Below, piece by piece: positions 34,026 through 45,565 of a stretch of 64,000 nt of DNA. Made by a program: the position numbers and the translations under genes. Position 1 is the first letter of the stretch; every line of letters starts with the position of its first letter. The notes beneath the pieces were generated by a model. The model searched no databases and was not told where the DNA came from. It was given only the letters and a program-made list of their open reading frames with translations. The stretch comes from Schistocerca nitens (lineage: Eukaryota > Arthropoda > Insecta > Orthoptera > Acrididae): the NCBI RefSeq assembly GCF_023898315.1, contig NC_064614.1, positions 375,781,348 to 375,845,347 of the forward strand, given 5' to 3'.

Positions 34026-35853
34026 CACGGACAGTTTCTCCAAAACTGAGCTGTAACGTAACTGATAACCCACTATTCAAATTAGTCTTTCAAATAAATT
34101 TAAATTACAAGCAATGCATGAAGGTATGCAAGTAACTGAAACGTTCACCAATGACTGTGAGTTTAATAAGAAGTTCTTCATTTCACTTCTATGACATGGT
34201 GAAAGACGCTTGTAACTGTTATGTGAGCTGAGTCCACTGGCTGACCATGAGAACAGTGGGGCAAGAACAGAAAATGGGTCGTAAAACTGTTCTCTCGCTA
34301 AAAGACAAGAGTCACTGGCAGCTATGCGCTGGGCGACAGCCACTCTGTGAGACGGCCTTGGCGCCCAGGTGTCGGACACGGGAGAGGCTGTAACGTAATG
34401 ACCCAATGAAAAGATCTGCAAGTATATGCAAGAGGATGAGGAAACATGAGACAGAGTGAGAGGTATCTGCCGTCTGCTGGCCTCAATGGTGGTCAGCAGT
34501 ATAGATGCGTTAGTTTTATAACGGATTCCAGGATTGGCTCACCAAAGATAATTTCAAAGCAGGGATGAAAACTCATAGGTGCCTACGTGCAGCCACTATC
34601 TTTGGCCGAAACGTGAAATAAAGCTCATAGTTGGAGAGAATTTCTACTTTCTGCCCATACTCAAAGCTGAAATGTATATTACAGGTAAAACACAGCTAAA
34701 TTTTTAAGAAGAGGGAGACTGCTGTATTTGTATGAATTTTTCATGGGACAGAACTTTGAAAGTGGCTAGCGAGAATCCAGTGCTGGCAGAACCAGCTATA
34801 TTTTTAGAAGGAGAGGATATGAACACATCGTCTTAGAGCTCCAGAGATGAAGCACTTCGTCTCCGTCCTCACTTCCAGCAGGTGATGCTTTGGCTAGTGG
34901 TTCTCTTGAGATTTTGTCGCCGGGTTAATCACAGATCTTGGGGCTCAACTTGTAACTTTAAATTGCTGCTGCAGCCATTCTCTGCATCTGGGTTTTACAA
35001 AGGTAGTAAGCATACGCAGCATTTGCAAACAACGTGGCAAAGTGGACGCAAAGTTATTTGTTTGGAGGTAGGATCATTCTTTCCTGAATTTATTCACACG
35101 CTCAGCTAGCTGAACACAACATGTGCTTCGACAAGGGGACTGGTGCTAATAGGTACTTTTCTGGGTCTTTCCTTTAATCTGCTAACTAATTCAGCGATCA
35201 TTGGCAAGTCATACGGACTTAGTAGCTTGTATGACATTATTTCCTTTCCAATTCTACCCGTCCTCCTCTGCCAAAGTATTTTTCTGTATGTTTGCTAATC
35301 TGTTTAAACCGTTTGGTTCTTAATAATTACTTACATTATGCATTCAACGTTTGGAGTCAAACTTACGCGTTTTAAAAATAAACGGGACATTATTCTGACC
35401 ATTAGTTAAATTCCGCAGTTTGATGAAGCCCTTTCCCATTGTTTCTATGTGAGCTATGCTGTATTCATGTTTCATGGTTAGTTGGGTGTGACGGCTCTCG
35501 TAATCTTATTATTCCTTGACTAGTTTGTAGTAGCTATTCGTCATTAATGTTGTATTCTTTCTGATCTCAGGGCGTGGCAATAGTTAATTTCCTTTTGCGA
35601 GAAGACGCCACAAACTACTGTCTTTAAAATTTGTCGTGAAACAGGGTTCTCAGTGGAACTGAATATTTCTAGTGCCCTTTTCTCTTTAAATTTTGTTGAT
35701 CAATCAATGAATAAAGACAATAAACTTCAAGCAAGTTCCGCCCAAATTAATTTTATACACTTACTGGTAAGTCAAATTTTCGTGAAAAGTCATTTTCGCG
35801 ATTTTTATGAATTTTCATTAATCCTTTGGCTATGTTAATTTTTCGTTCGATTA
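34026..35853. other. Unassigned sequence
   Basis: Mixed composition with no motif recognised on either strand. Confidence 0.35.
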
Positions 35854-35855
35854 TA

Positions 35856-36512
35856 CAAGGGTTATTCGGAAAGTAATGAACGATCGGTCGCGAAATGGGA
35901 ATTACAGTGAAAATCTGATGAAGCTTTGCACAGATGCGTTGGGCACTGTCTCTTGTACGCCCGACGATCGCATCGCTCTTTTCAGTTCTGTGCTCACAGT
36001 GAGAATGTAAAGATGGCTAGAAATTAGCGTCTCCCACCAAGTATGAGGGCCTGGCGAAAGATTTCGCCTGAAGCTATGCAATCCACATAACATAACTGTC
36101 CTGCGGTTTGTTCTACACAACAATTCTCGGCCGCACTCTGCAGGGGCAATGAAGCTGCTCCTGCAGCGTTTTCGATGGGAAGTGTTTGATCACCCACATT
36201 ACAGCCCGTAATTTGCTACCCATGAAGTTCATCTCTGTTCAAATGAATCTCTGGCTATGAAGACAATATTTTGACACAGACAACGAGCTGCAGTCCAGAG
36301 TAGAAAATTCTCGAAAAGCACTGGTGGCTGTCTTCTATAACGAGGGAATTGAAAAGTTGGTACAATGCTACGACAGTCGTTTAAGTCTGAGAGGCGACTG
36401 TGTAAAGAAGTAGCTGGAAGGTGTAACTAACCATTGCAAAGAAAATAGTTTTGATTTTCACTGTGGTTTCCATTTCGCGACTTATCGTTCCTTACTTTCC
36501 GAATAGCCCTCG
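35856..36512 (+). mobile_element. Short mariner derivative with 43-base inverted repeats
   Basis: The left end CAAGGGTTATTCGGAAAGTA and the complement of the right end, CGAGGGCTATTCGGAAAGTA, match over 43 bases down to GTCGCGAAATGG. TA flanks both sides (35854-35855 and 36513-36514). Inside, the plus strand encodes a mariner transposase relic: LHNNSRPHSAGAMKLLLQRF then RWEVFDHPHYSP. The Asp normally before the Asn in HDN-x-x-PH is replaced by Asn. Most of the transposase N-terminus is missing, giving a 657-bp non-autonomous element. Confidence 0.85.
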
Positions 36513-36514
36513 TA

Positions 36515-37164
36515 TTAAAAGAATTAACGGGCGCTGCGCTGGGCTGCGTAAAATGTAGCGATCGAAAACAAATAAAGTTCTCACAGTTTAATCTTTCAAT
36601 TAAATTCTGTCCACTGAAACTCCCTATTTCACTTCCCTGAATTCACTAAAATATTAATTATCAATTCTTTTTAATAATAAAACTTTTCCCTTTCTCAAGG
36701 ATAGTTACTTTTAGAGAAGGTGGAAGGTACTTCCGAAATTAAAGTTTTGAATACTTTCACGCTATACATTTTTACAATTAAAAGTTACGAGGTAACGCAA
36801 CGTGAAACAAGATAATCTGAGACAAAATGAAATCGAGGCACTATTGTCTCGACTATTTACAGATTTACACAAAACAAAAATTGACGTAACTATAACCTCT
36901 TACTGCTAGAAGTATTTAGTACACCGGTTATTCTTTTGAAACGGTTATTCTTAAATAAATCCCAACTATACAAAGAACTAGTACCGAAATTATTTAAGAT
37001 AATGGCTTATGGCCGTATAAGAATGGCTTCATTAGCCACTTTTGCTCATGTTCAGATGTTTAGTAATGTCCATAGCACTACTTTGTCTTGATATACCACA
37101 TGACCTAAGAGGGAGTAGTCTGTCCGCTGTATAGGTCGCAGGGGTATGGTTAAGGCTCAACTGT
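36515..37164. other. Unassigned AT-rich sequence
   Basis: No motif is recognised. Confidence 0.35.
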
Positions 37165-37675
37165 CGTTTCACAACTTAGTGAAGCAGTGGCTGAGAATCA
37201 AATGAGACAGAGCTGTAGCCCACCTCCTGTGCTATTCAACCTGTACATTGAGCAAACAGTAAAGTAAACCAAGGATTAATTTGGAGAAGGAATTAAAATA
37301 AAGAAAATAAAAATATGAAGTTATCCGACGACATTGTAAACCTGCCAGACAGAGCAAAGCCCTTGTATTAACTGTTACATGGATTCTCTTGAAAGGATGT
37401 TATAAAACGAATACCAAGAAAAGTGAAACATGGGTGTTGGAATGTAGTCTAATTAATTAAGGTTATATTGACGAAATCAGATTAGAAAATGGGATACTAA
37501 AGGTAGTGATTTTTTTCTGTTTGGCCAGAAAAATAACTTACAGTCGCCAAAGTAGATAGGATATAAAATGCAGATTGGCTGACACATGAAAAACATTTTT
37601 GCAAACAAGGAATTTCCTAAGAAATGCTACAAACTGAAACACGTTACATTACAAATTTATAAGTAAACAGGAGAC
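37165..37675 (+). pseudogene. RTE-type LINE fragment, RT palm and thumb
   Basis: The readable part is ENQMRQSCSPPPVLFNLYIE (the GVRQGCSLSPLLFN-type motif). Broken frames downstream recall the YLGSKIT-type thumb region (ENGILKV, CRLADT). Many stops are present. It ends where the gypsy-type LTR begins, and the matching next section of an RTE element reappears at 45105. Confidence 0.6.
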
Positions 37676-37676
37676 A

Positions 37677-38267
37677 TGTCTTTCGAACAGCCGGTGTTGC
37701 TCAATCTGCATCCACATCCGCATCCCGGCAAGAGTACGCATTTCAGAACTGATATTCAGTGAAGAAGACAGGAACCTCCATACTCTTGTGCGAGCGAGCT
37801 CAGTAGAAAACTGTTAGAGAAGACCAGACCGAAATGGCTACGTTATGTTACATAGGAGACACTTGGTAGAACGCGGCGCAGCCTAGTAGTGGTTTGACTA
37901 AGCAGTAAAGACACTGTAACATATTCGTTAAGCAAATGCAGCAGAACTGAAGACAGCCGCAAGGGTCTGAGAGCCTACCGTATCTGTGGAGCAGGTTTCA
38001 GCATTCAACGTGATATCGCAACATCCAACATCACTGTCCAACTGATGGGACAAAGCAAGCAGGTATCTGGAAGGAATTGAATATTCTCCAAAGCGGCGTG
38101 CGAATCAAAAACACATGTTTTGGTGACCACTTTTCCATGCAGGGCTACCTATGGGGCATGCCAACCTCACCAGCGGGTAGAAAACCACCGCACTAGCGTG
38201 TCAGCAACTTCCACTTCGAGCTGATGCAGATTCTTTGCAGCACTGAGTCCGCTGTTGGATTCAGACT
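37677..38267 (+). repeat. 5' LTR of the outer gypsy element, internally deleted
   Basis: It aligns by eye with 44045-44940 but lacks about 300 bases in the middle. It ends at GTTGGATTCAGA, next to the Tc1-like fragment. Confidence 0.65.
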
Positions 38268-38541
38268 TTGGGATGTTTTGGGAACGCCGACATCGTGCCA
38301 GGCCTCACCGACCGACATCGATACCTCTCCTCAGTGCAGCACTCCGTGAAGAATGGGCTGCCATTCCCCAACAAACCTTCCATCACCTGCTTCAACGAAT
38401 GCCTGCGAGAGTGGAAGGTGTCATCAAGGCTAAGGGCGGGCCAACACCATATTGAATTCGAGCATTACCGATGGAAGGTGCCACGATCCTTTAAGTCATT
38501 TTCAGCCAGGTGTCCGGATACTTTTGATCACATAGTGTATA
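38255..38541 (+). pseudogene. Tc1-like transposase C-terminus with right terminal repeat
   Basis: The frame ending at 38455 encodes EEWAAIPQQTFHHLLQRM...VIKAKGGPTPY, the standard C-terminus of a Tc1-like transposase. The right end AGGTGTCCGGATACTTTTGATCACATAGTGTA matches the termini of the copy at 1517-2894. Everything upstream, including the catalytic residues, is missing. Codons before about 38268 belong to the adjoining LTR. Confidence 0.8.
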
Positions 38542-38559
38542 TAGCCATAAATTTAGAGT

Positions 38560-38845
38560 CGTTATGGTTTATGAATCTTTGAAGTATTTATTAGGACCCT
38601 TCAAGACAATTAACAAATTCGGCACCGAAACTGAGTTTCAGTATGAAGTAGTTCACAAAGGTGATGTCATGCACCCAAATGAAGATATGCTCAGTAAGAA
38701 AATTGTGGTGTTAGAAGTACCGGGTGTGAGTCTAGTAGATTTGGAAAAGGTGCAAGCAGTGGATACAGAATTCCAAGTATACAGCAAACAACCACAGTCT
38801 CTTATGCAGGAAGAAGTGCTGTGTAAGTCATCTAAATTCCGATCA
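38560..38845 (+). pseudogene. Gypsy Pol fragment: RNase H to integrase linker
   Basis: The open stretch includes FQYEVVHKGDVMHPNEDML, the form of the RNase H end that normally precedes DALSR-like motifs, and then a Val/Gln-rich linker. The next expected Pol section, the integrase zinc finger, resumes near 41780. The second gypsy element therefore sits in between. Confidence 0.55.
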
Positions 38846-38867
38846 CGCATCACGGTTGCCACGTCGC

Positions 38868-39178
38868 ATAAGCCGCCAAGCGGCGACGCCACACAGCAAC
38901 ACATCGCTGTCGGGTTGGTTGCCAGCTGAGCCCCTGCGACTACACGATGTCCCAACTCCGTCATTTTCAGTGCGAGCTGCAGAGAGCCTTCATGTAGACC
39001 GGACCACAGTACAGAGGACGTGTAAAGCAGCAGGAGAGGTCGATCGTACCACGAAACTTATGCTGCATCCGCGAAAGTATTGGGCAGCAAATCTGGAAGA
39101 AGTGTACGTCCGCCATGCGGGCTTTTAGGGCCGCATCCGCGACGATCACTACAGTTACGCTGCAGCCAGCCAGGAGCA
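38868..39178 (+). repeat. LTR-like direct repeat, left copy (inner gypsy element)
   Basis: It shares GGTTGGTTGCCAGCT, GCCGACGCCA-like and GGGCAGC...GGAAGAA words in order with 41096-41430. The match fades after the AGCCAGCCAGGAG block. Confidence 0.55.
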
Positions 39179-39369
39179 CTGTTTTCACGTGTTTAACAAC
39201 ACTGCTTTCAACAAGTGCCAGTTTGGTGCCAACATTAGTTTCTAAAGTCGAAATTCGACTATTTACATTTTTTCCACAATACTTACTTCCTCAAGCACAT
39301 TTTCATTAGACTCAACAGATTCTATTCGAACATCTATCAATGAGGTTTATTTGAACTGTATTTTTACCA

Positions 39370-40880
39370 GCACCAGTTCCTATATTGCCTGGACAAGCCT
39401 CTCATTTTTGTGACTGATGCATCGCATTACAGTGTGGGTGGTGTCCTGTCATACACCGTGGACGGCACGGAATGAACGACTGCGTTCATTTCGAACACCT
39501 TGAACGCTGCACAGCGCAACTGCAGTCAGATCGAGGAGGAGGCATTCATGACTACATCTTTGGTCGATAGTTAACCCTTCTCACTGACCAAAAGCCGTCG
39601 ATCCCGCTGCTCTGGTACACTCCCCTGTCCCCAGCAAAACAGCACAATGCTTACAATGCTGGGCCCTCTTGCTATCTACACATACGAGATCAAGCTCTGC
39701 CCCACAGCACACCATGCTAATGCCGACTTACGTTAGAGGCTGCCCATTGGACAAGACCCAAATTTCGATGCAGATCTGAAGGTGTGTCACCACATGGATG
39801 TGGTAGCCGAGGAGGCAGTCGTCCAGCTTCCACTGGATGTAGAGCTTATCACACAACCCACAGCCAGCGATCCAGTCCTCTGAGAAATTCTCCACTACAT
39901 CTACCAGGGCTGGCCATCGAAACGTAAGATTTTGCCACATCCCGACCTCCAGACGTTCTGGGGGCGCCAACAGGACCTGTCTGCTTTGCAATGCGTCATT
40001 CTTATCCAGAAAAACAATTGCCAGACACACGTGGTTGTTACGTGTGTCCTCCACAAGCGCGTCCTCGACCTTCTCCAAGAGGGCCACTGGGAGATGGTCC
40101 TCACAAGGAGTCTGGCGTGGCAACATGTCTACTGGGGGGAGGGGGGGGGGCAGGGCTACTGAAATAACGTACATGGTCGCTGCCTGATCCATGTGCCAGA
40201 GCAAGCAAGCTACCCCAGCGCGATGATACTTCCCCTGACCTACTATGACCACATCCTGGTCCCACATCTATCTAGATTTTGCAGGTACTTCCTTGGCACA
40301 TCCTAGCTGATTATCATCGACGTTGGACTGCAGTTTCCTTTTGTAATTCAGATGACCTCTACCTCTGCCACACAGATGTTTGTCTTAGAAGGTCTACCTG
40401 AAATGGATCTCAGTTCACCTACACCGAATCCTCTTCCTTTTGTGTCATGAATGGCATCTCTCTCATTCATACAGCTCCATCGCATACTGCATCCAATTGC
40501 GTCACGGTGTGGTTTGTTTGCACATTTAAGATCCAAATGGCAAATCTGTGTCTCCTTGGATGATGCACTCGTTAATGTTTTGGCATCATACAGGGCCGCA
40601 ACACAGGAGGGGACCTCCCAAGTGGAAGCTTACATGGTCGATCAAATCGCTCCTCTTTACATCCTTCACTCCCAAGAACAGCAAATGGCACCATTTCTCC
40701 CAGTGTGGGCCGTGCACGACGCCTACAGTCAAACCTGCATGCCCCTGCTACAGTGTCTAGCATTCTTGGTCATGCAGTGTTGGAAGTTACACTCCAAGAT
40801 GTCTCCCACGATGGCAATCACATCAATCAAGTCGAACCTTGGCGTAAGTCCCTTCCAAACTCATCTCAGTGTTATGTTAC
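39370..40880 (+). pseudogene. pol: Gypsy Pol: RNase H and integrase of the inner element
   Basis: RNase H is readable at the start: DKPLIFVTDASHYSVGGVLS, a stop at 39474-39476, then TAFISNTLNAAQRNCSQIEEEA and the end TAHHANADLR. Near 40075-40130, EGHWEMVLTRSLAWQHVYW is the integrase zinc-binding region. Near 40280, DFAGTFLGTSWLIIIDV covers the first catalytic Asp. Later, ILGHAVLEVTLQDVSHDGNH lies in the C-terminal domain. Frameshifts are frequent and protease and RT are absent, so the copy is 5'-deleted and dead. Confidence 0.75.
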
Positions 40881-41095
40881 GGATTCGCAGCGTGCCGACG
40901 GGGACAATGTACATGCTGACCTCGACGATTCTCTTCAGTGGGATGGGAGACGTCCAATGCAACACCACAATGTAAGTCGATCCTACTCCACCTTCACCTC
41001 TCCGACCGAGCCAGGGGGACGCCAGTGACCTTGTCGAGGACTCCGACACCTGTCTTTGTCTCGCCTCTGCCATTCTTTGAAGGGAAGAGGAATGG

Positions 41096-41430
41096 TGTGT
41101 TGGAAAAGCCGTCAAGTGCCGACGCCATGCGGCAACACACCACTATAAGGTTGGTTGCCAGCTCAGCCCCTACGAATACACTACGTACTGACTCTGTCAT
41201 TGGCAGCGTGACCTGCAGATGGCATTCACCTACACCTCACAAAAGTACAGAAGGTGTGTACATCAGCAGGATAAGTCGTTCATAACACGAAACCTTTGCT
41301 GAATCCTCCAAAGTCACGGGCAGCCAATCGGAAAGAAATGCACTTCCACCGGGCGGGTATTTGGGACTGCTTCCATGAGTATCATGGCAGGTACAACGCA
41401 GCCAGACAGGAGATTAGATCTGCTCCAGAT
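41096..41430 (+). repeat. LTR-like direct repeat, right copy (inner gypsy element)
   Basis: It begins TGTGTTGGAAAAGCC, immediately after a purine tract GAAGGGAAGAGGAATGG (about 41079-41095) that fits a polypurine tract. That supports a 3' LTR start here. The end is not resolved. Confidence 0.55.
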
Positions 41431-41779
41431 TCAGCATCGCCGACTGCAGGCTACCATCGCCGCCAAGGGACCTCAGAACCGTCTCTCAGGCCTGTTGATG
41501 TTAGACTCACTTGACAAGACTGTAGAAACTGCAAACTCTTACATATTGTAACTTAAGCATTAATCTTTTGCAATGCACTCCACTTAAGGAGAGCAAGGAC
41601 TTAAACATTTCTAAGTCAGCTATTAGTGAATGAATTCTGACAGTGAAAGTCTTCCTTCTGTTGTTCCAAGTAACTGTAATTAGTTTCCCTGTTATGGAAG
41701 AGTTACAAAGTTGGTTACTTTTTTTGTTTGATGGTCAACGAAGACCATTTGTGTTTAATTCATTGTATTCTTAAATATA

Positions 41780-42930
41780 GAGGATAAACTAAATGCTCGT
41801 GGGTTTTTTGTAGAGGGTGTTACTGCAGCACTACAAACGGAAGTATTTCGACAAGCCCATAAACATGTACTATCGGGACATGGGTGTAGGAAAGCTACTG
41901 ACAGACAAGTCCCAGAAAGATGTTACTGGAGAATACTAGATGGTGATGTGGAACAATACGTGGAAAATTGTATGCCATGTGTCCAATGAAATGATTTGAG
42001 TCATAAAAAGATGCAACTTGAGAGATTACCAGAATTGGAGAAACAATTTCACATGATAGGACGTGACATATTGCGACTGTTTAGTAGAAATTAGTGGATA
42101 ATAAGTGTGAACTGATGATGATCGACCATTTTTCAATATACATAGTAGTGATAGCATTACCAAATCAAAGAGTAAGCAATGTACCTCACGTCATAGATAA
42201 CAATTGGTTACTTAAGATTGGTGTACCGGAAACTAGTCCCAAACCAAGGAAATAAATTTATGTCTGATCTCATGAGATTATTATGTCGTCTGTTGAAAGT
42301 AAAGAAATTGCATACTAGTCGATTGCACCTACTAGCTAATGGTTGTAAAGAACAAATTTACTGTACCAAGTCATTTCACTATGTGAATAGTTAACATTTA
42401 TACTGGGATGCCTGTTTAGGGTATGTGATGAGAGTGTACAACTCAAAAACATACAAAGGGACAGTTCTTTCACCAAACGAAGTAGTGTATGGGAGAAAGA
42501 TGCCATCACCTTTTGGTTTAATGGAGCCAAAGATTGGAAAGCAGGGTGAACATGTGAAGCAATTCACGAAAACATCAAAAGAAGTTTGGCAACAAATGAA
42601 ACATGCAAATATAAAAGCATTGGAGTGTCAAGAGCGACATAGGAAGTGTACGATAAATTAGTCAGTCCACAGTAGGACGAAGGGTTCTACAAGCAAATCC
42701 ATGTAGTACAAAGAGTAAAACTAAGAAAGTATTGATAAAGTTTCAAGGATCATACCAAGTAGTGGAGGTGACTTCACTGGTCAGTATCGAGTTTCAATTA
42801 CTGACGAAACATCAGTTGTACATGTTCGTCAAATTAAACCTTTTAAGGGTACAGTTGATGAACTACCGCAAATACGTACACCATTACCAAAGAGAAAAAT
42901 TAAAAGGCAGAACGAGAGTAGCATAGAGTG
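41780..42930 (+). pseudogene. Gypsy integrase of the outer element
   Basis: The zinc-binding region reads HKHVLSGHGCRK...CYWRILDGDVEQYV then CMPC, an HHCC arrangement. IDHFSIYIVVIALPNQRV covers a catalytic Asp region. LANG appears where PQ/LANG-x-x-E is expected. The stretch at 42425-42661 (VYNSKTYKGTVLSPNEVVYG) is the conserved segment after the catalytic core. Further on, VHVRQIKPF (in a shifted frame) is the pol tail. Multiple stops are present. Confidence 0.75.
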
Positions 42931-43679
42931 TATCTCATGAAATCCGGTGTAGGGATCAGTGATCAAATTGCAGTGCATTGTGTTTAATTTTGTGTTGGTT
43001 TACCTAGATTAACATTATTTTTTAGTTTAATAAATAGTTTTATGTGAGATACGCTGCTTTCTGAGTAGGAAGGGGTATGCATGGTAATTCCTCTCTTCTA
43101 GGTGATGTCACAGATGATGTTGAAATATGTTAGCGATAAGTTGGTACAAGAGTAAGCTAATGAAGTATTACTTGTTTCAGAACAAAGAGATACATGTATT
43201 GTTATGTCAGTAGGTGACCTTAGTAATAGTGTCAAGGAGTTAGCTACGATTTGCACAGCACAGGTGGTTCTTACTGACAAGTGATCACGTGAAACTCAGT
43301 TGTTCCTTGGAAATATGAAAGAACTAGAGACTAAACAAGTAGTATCGATGCTGCAACCACATTTTCAGTGGATTGGCTGGTACTGGTTATATCCTATGTT
43401 TTCGCCAGGGAGAATAATAGGGAACTGCAACAGTAATAAGGCATTTACGGTCATGACAAAATTAGTCAAAGGAGAGTAGGTTGTTAGTAAATGAAAGGTA
43501 GTATGACGTTGCTGTAACCAAGTGTCGCCTTCTCGCTAGTATTACAGGTACGTTGGAAAGTGTGGGAACTCAGCTAGTGTTGTATTGTCTGGCGAAATCT
43601 TTGAAAGTGTTACCAGTGCAAAACCTAACCTTCTAGAATAATACTTTAGGTCTCAATTTACTAAGGGGAGTGCATAATT

Positions 43680-43935
43680 AATCACTGCAGAAAATGGACA
43701 AATTTCGTTAGATCAAATGTTACAGCATGTGAAAAATGTCAAGAGAAGCATAAACACAATACATTACAATCAGTTTTTTCACCAACTAGTGTTATGGTGA
43801 TAGGAGCTTTTATTAGCACAGTCTACTTTTGTCTTAGAAAGAGAATAAACCATACAAAGGGAACGACTGTCGGTGAAATTCCTTTGGAAGGGATTCATAC
43901 AAGTAAGCAGCGCATTGAAAGCAGATATAAATAAA
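43680..43935 (+). other. Possible remnant of an envelope-like 3' gene
   Basis: It lies between the pol tail and the 3' LTR, where envelope-like genes sit in insect errantivirus-type elements. One frame encodes a hydrophobic stretch followed by basic residues (VMVIGAFISTVYFCLRKR), resembling a transmembrane anchor. No cleavage site or other envelope motif is readable, and stops are frequent. Confidence 0.2.
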
Positions 43936-44044
43936 AAGAAAGTCAACCAAACAAATAGAAAAGGGTTAATTTTATGATGAATTTTAATAAAGCGGACGGG
44001 AATGTTATGTGACAAATCAGTAAGGAAATGAGAGAGTAAAATTT

Positions 44045-44940
44045 TCTAATTTCGAACAGCCAGCGTTGCTCAATCAGGCGGAAGTATCAACAGCCACCAA
44101 CCAAGAAGCAATAACATTTCAACACCGTTGCTCAGTCAGGCAGACAGCAACCTCGACACTCTTGAACGAGACTGTGAGCGACCTCAACAGAAAATCGCTA
44201 GAAGAGTGGAGACCGAACCGCCTTTATAACACGAGGTATGACGCAACATCGCCTAACAGGGGTTTGGCTAGACAGTAAAGACACTAACAAATTTGTTAAG
44301 CAAATGCAGCGGAAGTGAAGACCGGTGGCAAATCGAGAAGAATGGAACCAATTCGGTCATTACGAATGCTATCGTGGATTTGAGTCTCCACTCGTCGACA
44401 TAAATACTCCATCCCTACTAGCCTAGAGCTCTCAACTAGTAGGATCATAGCGTTGGTCTTACACTTGCTGCCTTACGAGAAGATCACCAATCCGTAGCCA
44501 CGAATAATGAAGTCCAGCACTCAGCAGTGAAGTCAGTACAACAGCCAAGATTGATGGACAGTTCAGGGGTCTACCAACACGACTCCGATTTAGGGCAGAA
44601 GCTGCCCTAAATCTCCAGTGTCGCACAAGTCTGACGGCCTACCATACCAGAGGGCAAGGTTCAGCATTCAGCACGACATCACGGCATCACCGCATTCGAA
44701 ATCGAACTCCACATTATGGGACAACGTGGGCAGTGATTTAGGAGGGATCGAGTAATTCCCGAAATGGCATGTTTGTCAGTATGTCGCAGTCACTGCCATC
44801 CCCAAGAAGGGCTATCTATGGTGCACGCCTGCTCCACCAGTGAGCGGGAAACCGCCGCACCAGGGTATGTTCGACTTCCACTTCGAGCTGATACAGCGTC
44901 TTCGGCGGCGTTGAGTCCGTTGCTCGATTCAGCAGATTAC
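44045..44940 (+). repeat. 3' LTR of the outer gypsy element
   Basis: It begins after a purine-rich AAGGAAATGAGAGAGTAAAA (about 44022-44041). It contains a perfect hairpin at 44587-44613 (GATTTAGGGCAG / CTGCCCTAAATC with a three-base loop). It ends near GCTCGATTCAGCAGATT. Confidence 0.65.
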
Positions 44941-45104
44941 GTAGCCACTAGCCATAGCAGAAGACATGGCAACGACTTGTATTATGAGTAATAAGTGGTA
45001 TAATCTTGAATACTGTTTCAGTGCGTCTAACGGTAGCACACGTCCTCGGTCTGCAACCTGACAAAACAGTAAGGGATTCCAGCCCGGGAGAGGACGACCC
45101 CTAA

Positions 45105-45565
45105 AGAGTTAGGAAGCCTTTTCCGGAGGTGTAGCCTTGTACTGCAGTGAAACGTGGATGAAAAGCAGTTAGTTCTAGAAAAGAATAGAAGCTTTTGAAC
45201 TGTGGCGTTACAGACGAATGCAGAAGATCATGTGGGTTTATCAAGTAACTAATGGGGAGGTAACGAATCGAAATGGGGAAAACAGAAATTTGTGACACAG
45301 CTAAACTAAATGATGGGATCGCTTGATAGGACACATTCTCTTGTGTGAAGGAATCGTCAGTTTGATAATGGAGCGAAGCGCGGGGTGTAAAAGTTGTTGA
45401 GAAAGACTAAGAGATGAATAAAGTAAGCGAACTCAAATTAATGTAGGTTGCAGTAGTTATTTGCAGACGTGGGGGTTTGCACAGGAGAGAGTAACTTAGA
45501 GACCTGAATCAGATAAGTGATCGGACCGAAGACCTCAACATCGAAAACAACAACAAGGAAAGCCT
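45105..45565 (+). pseudogene. RTE-type LINE 3' end
   Basis: The readable parts are GVALYCSETW, KRIEAFELWRYRRMQKIMW and DRLIGHILLCEGIV. The 3' tail reads CGGACCGAAGACCTCAACATCG and ends in AACAACAACAAGG. It picks up close to where the fragment at 37165-37675 ends, suggesting one original copy. Confidence 0.7.

Larger units (their letters stand above)
37677..44940 (+). mobile_element. Old Ty3/gypsy LTR retrotransposon with nested insertions
   Basis: Related LTR-like blocks at 37677-38267 and 44045-44940 share CGAACAGCC...GTTGCTCAAT, GTAAAGACAC, TTCAGCATTCA and CTTCCACTTCGAGCTGAT. Between them lie a gypsy RNase H/linker piece (38560-38845), an integrase pseudogene (41780-42930) and a possible envelope-like remnant. 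A Tc1-like 3' end (38268-38541) and a second gypsy element (about 38850-41600) have inserted. Every frame is broken, so the element is inactive. Its ends are not precisely resolved. Confidence 0.7.
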
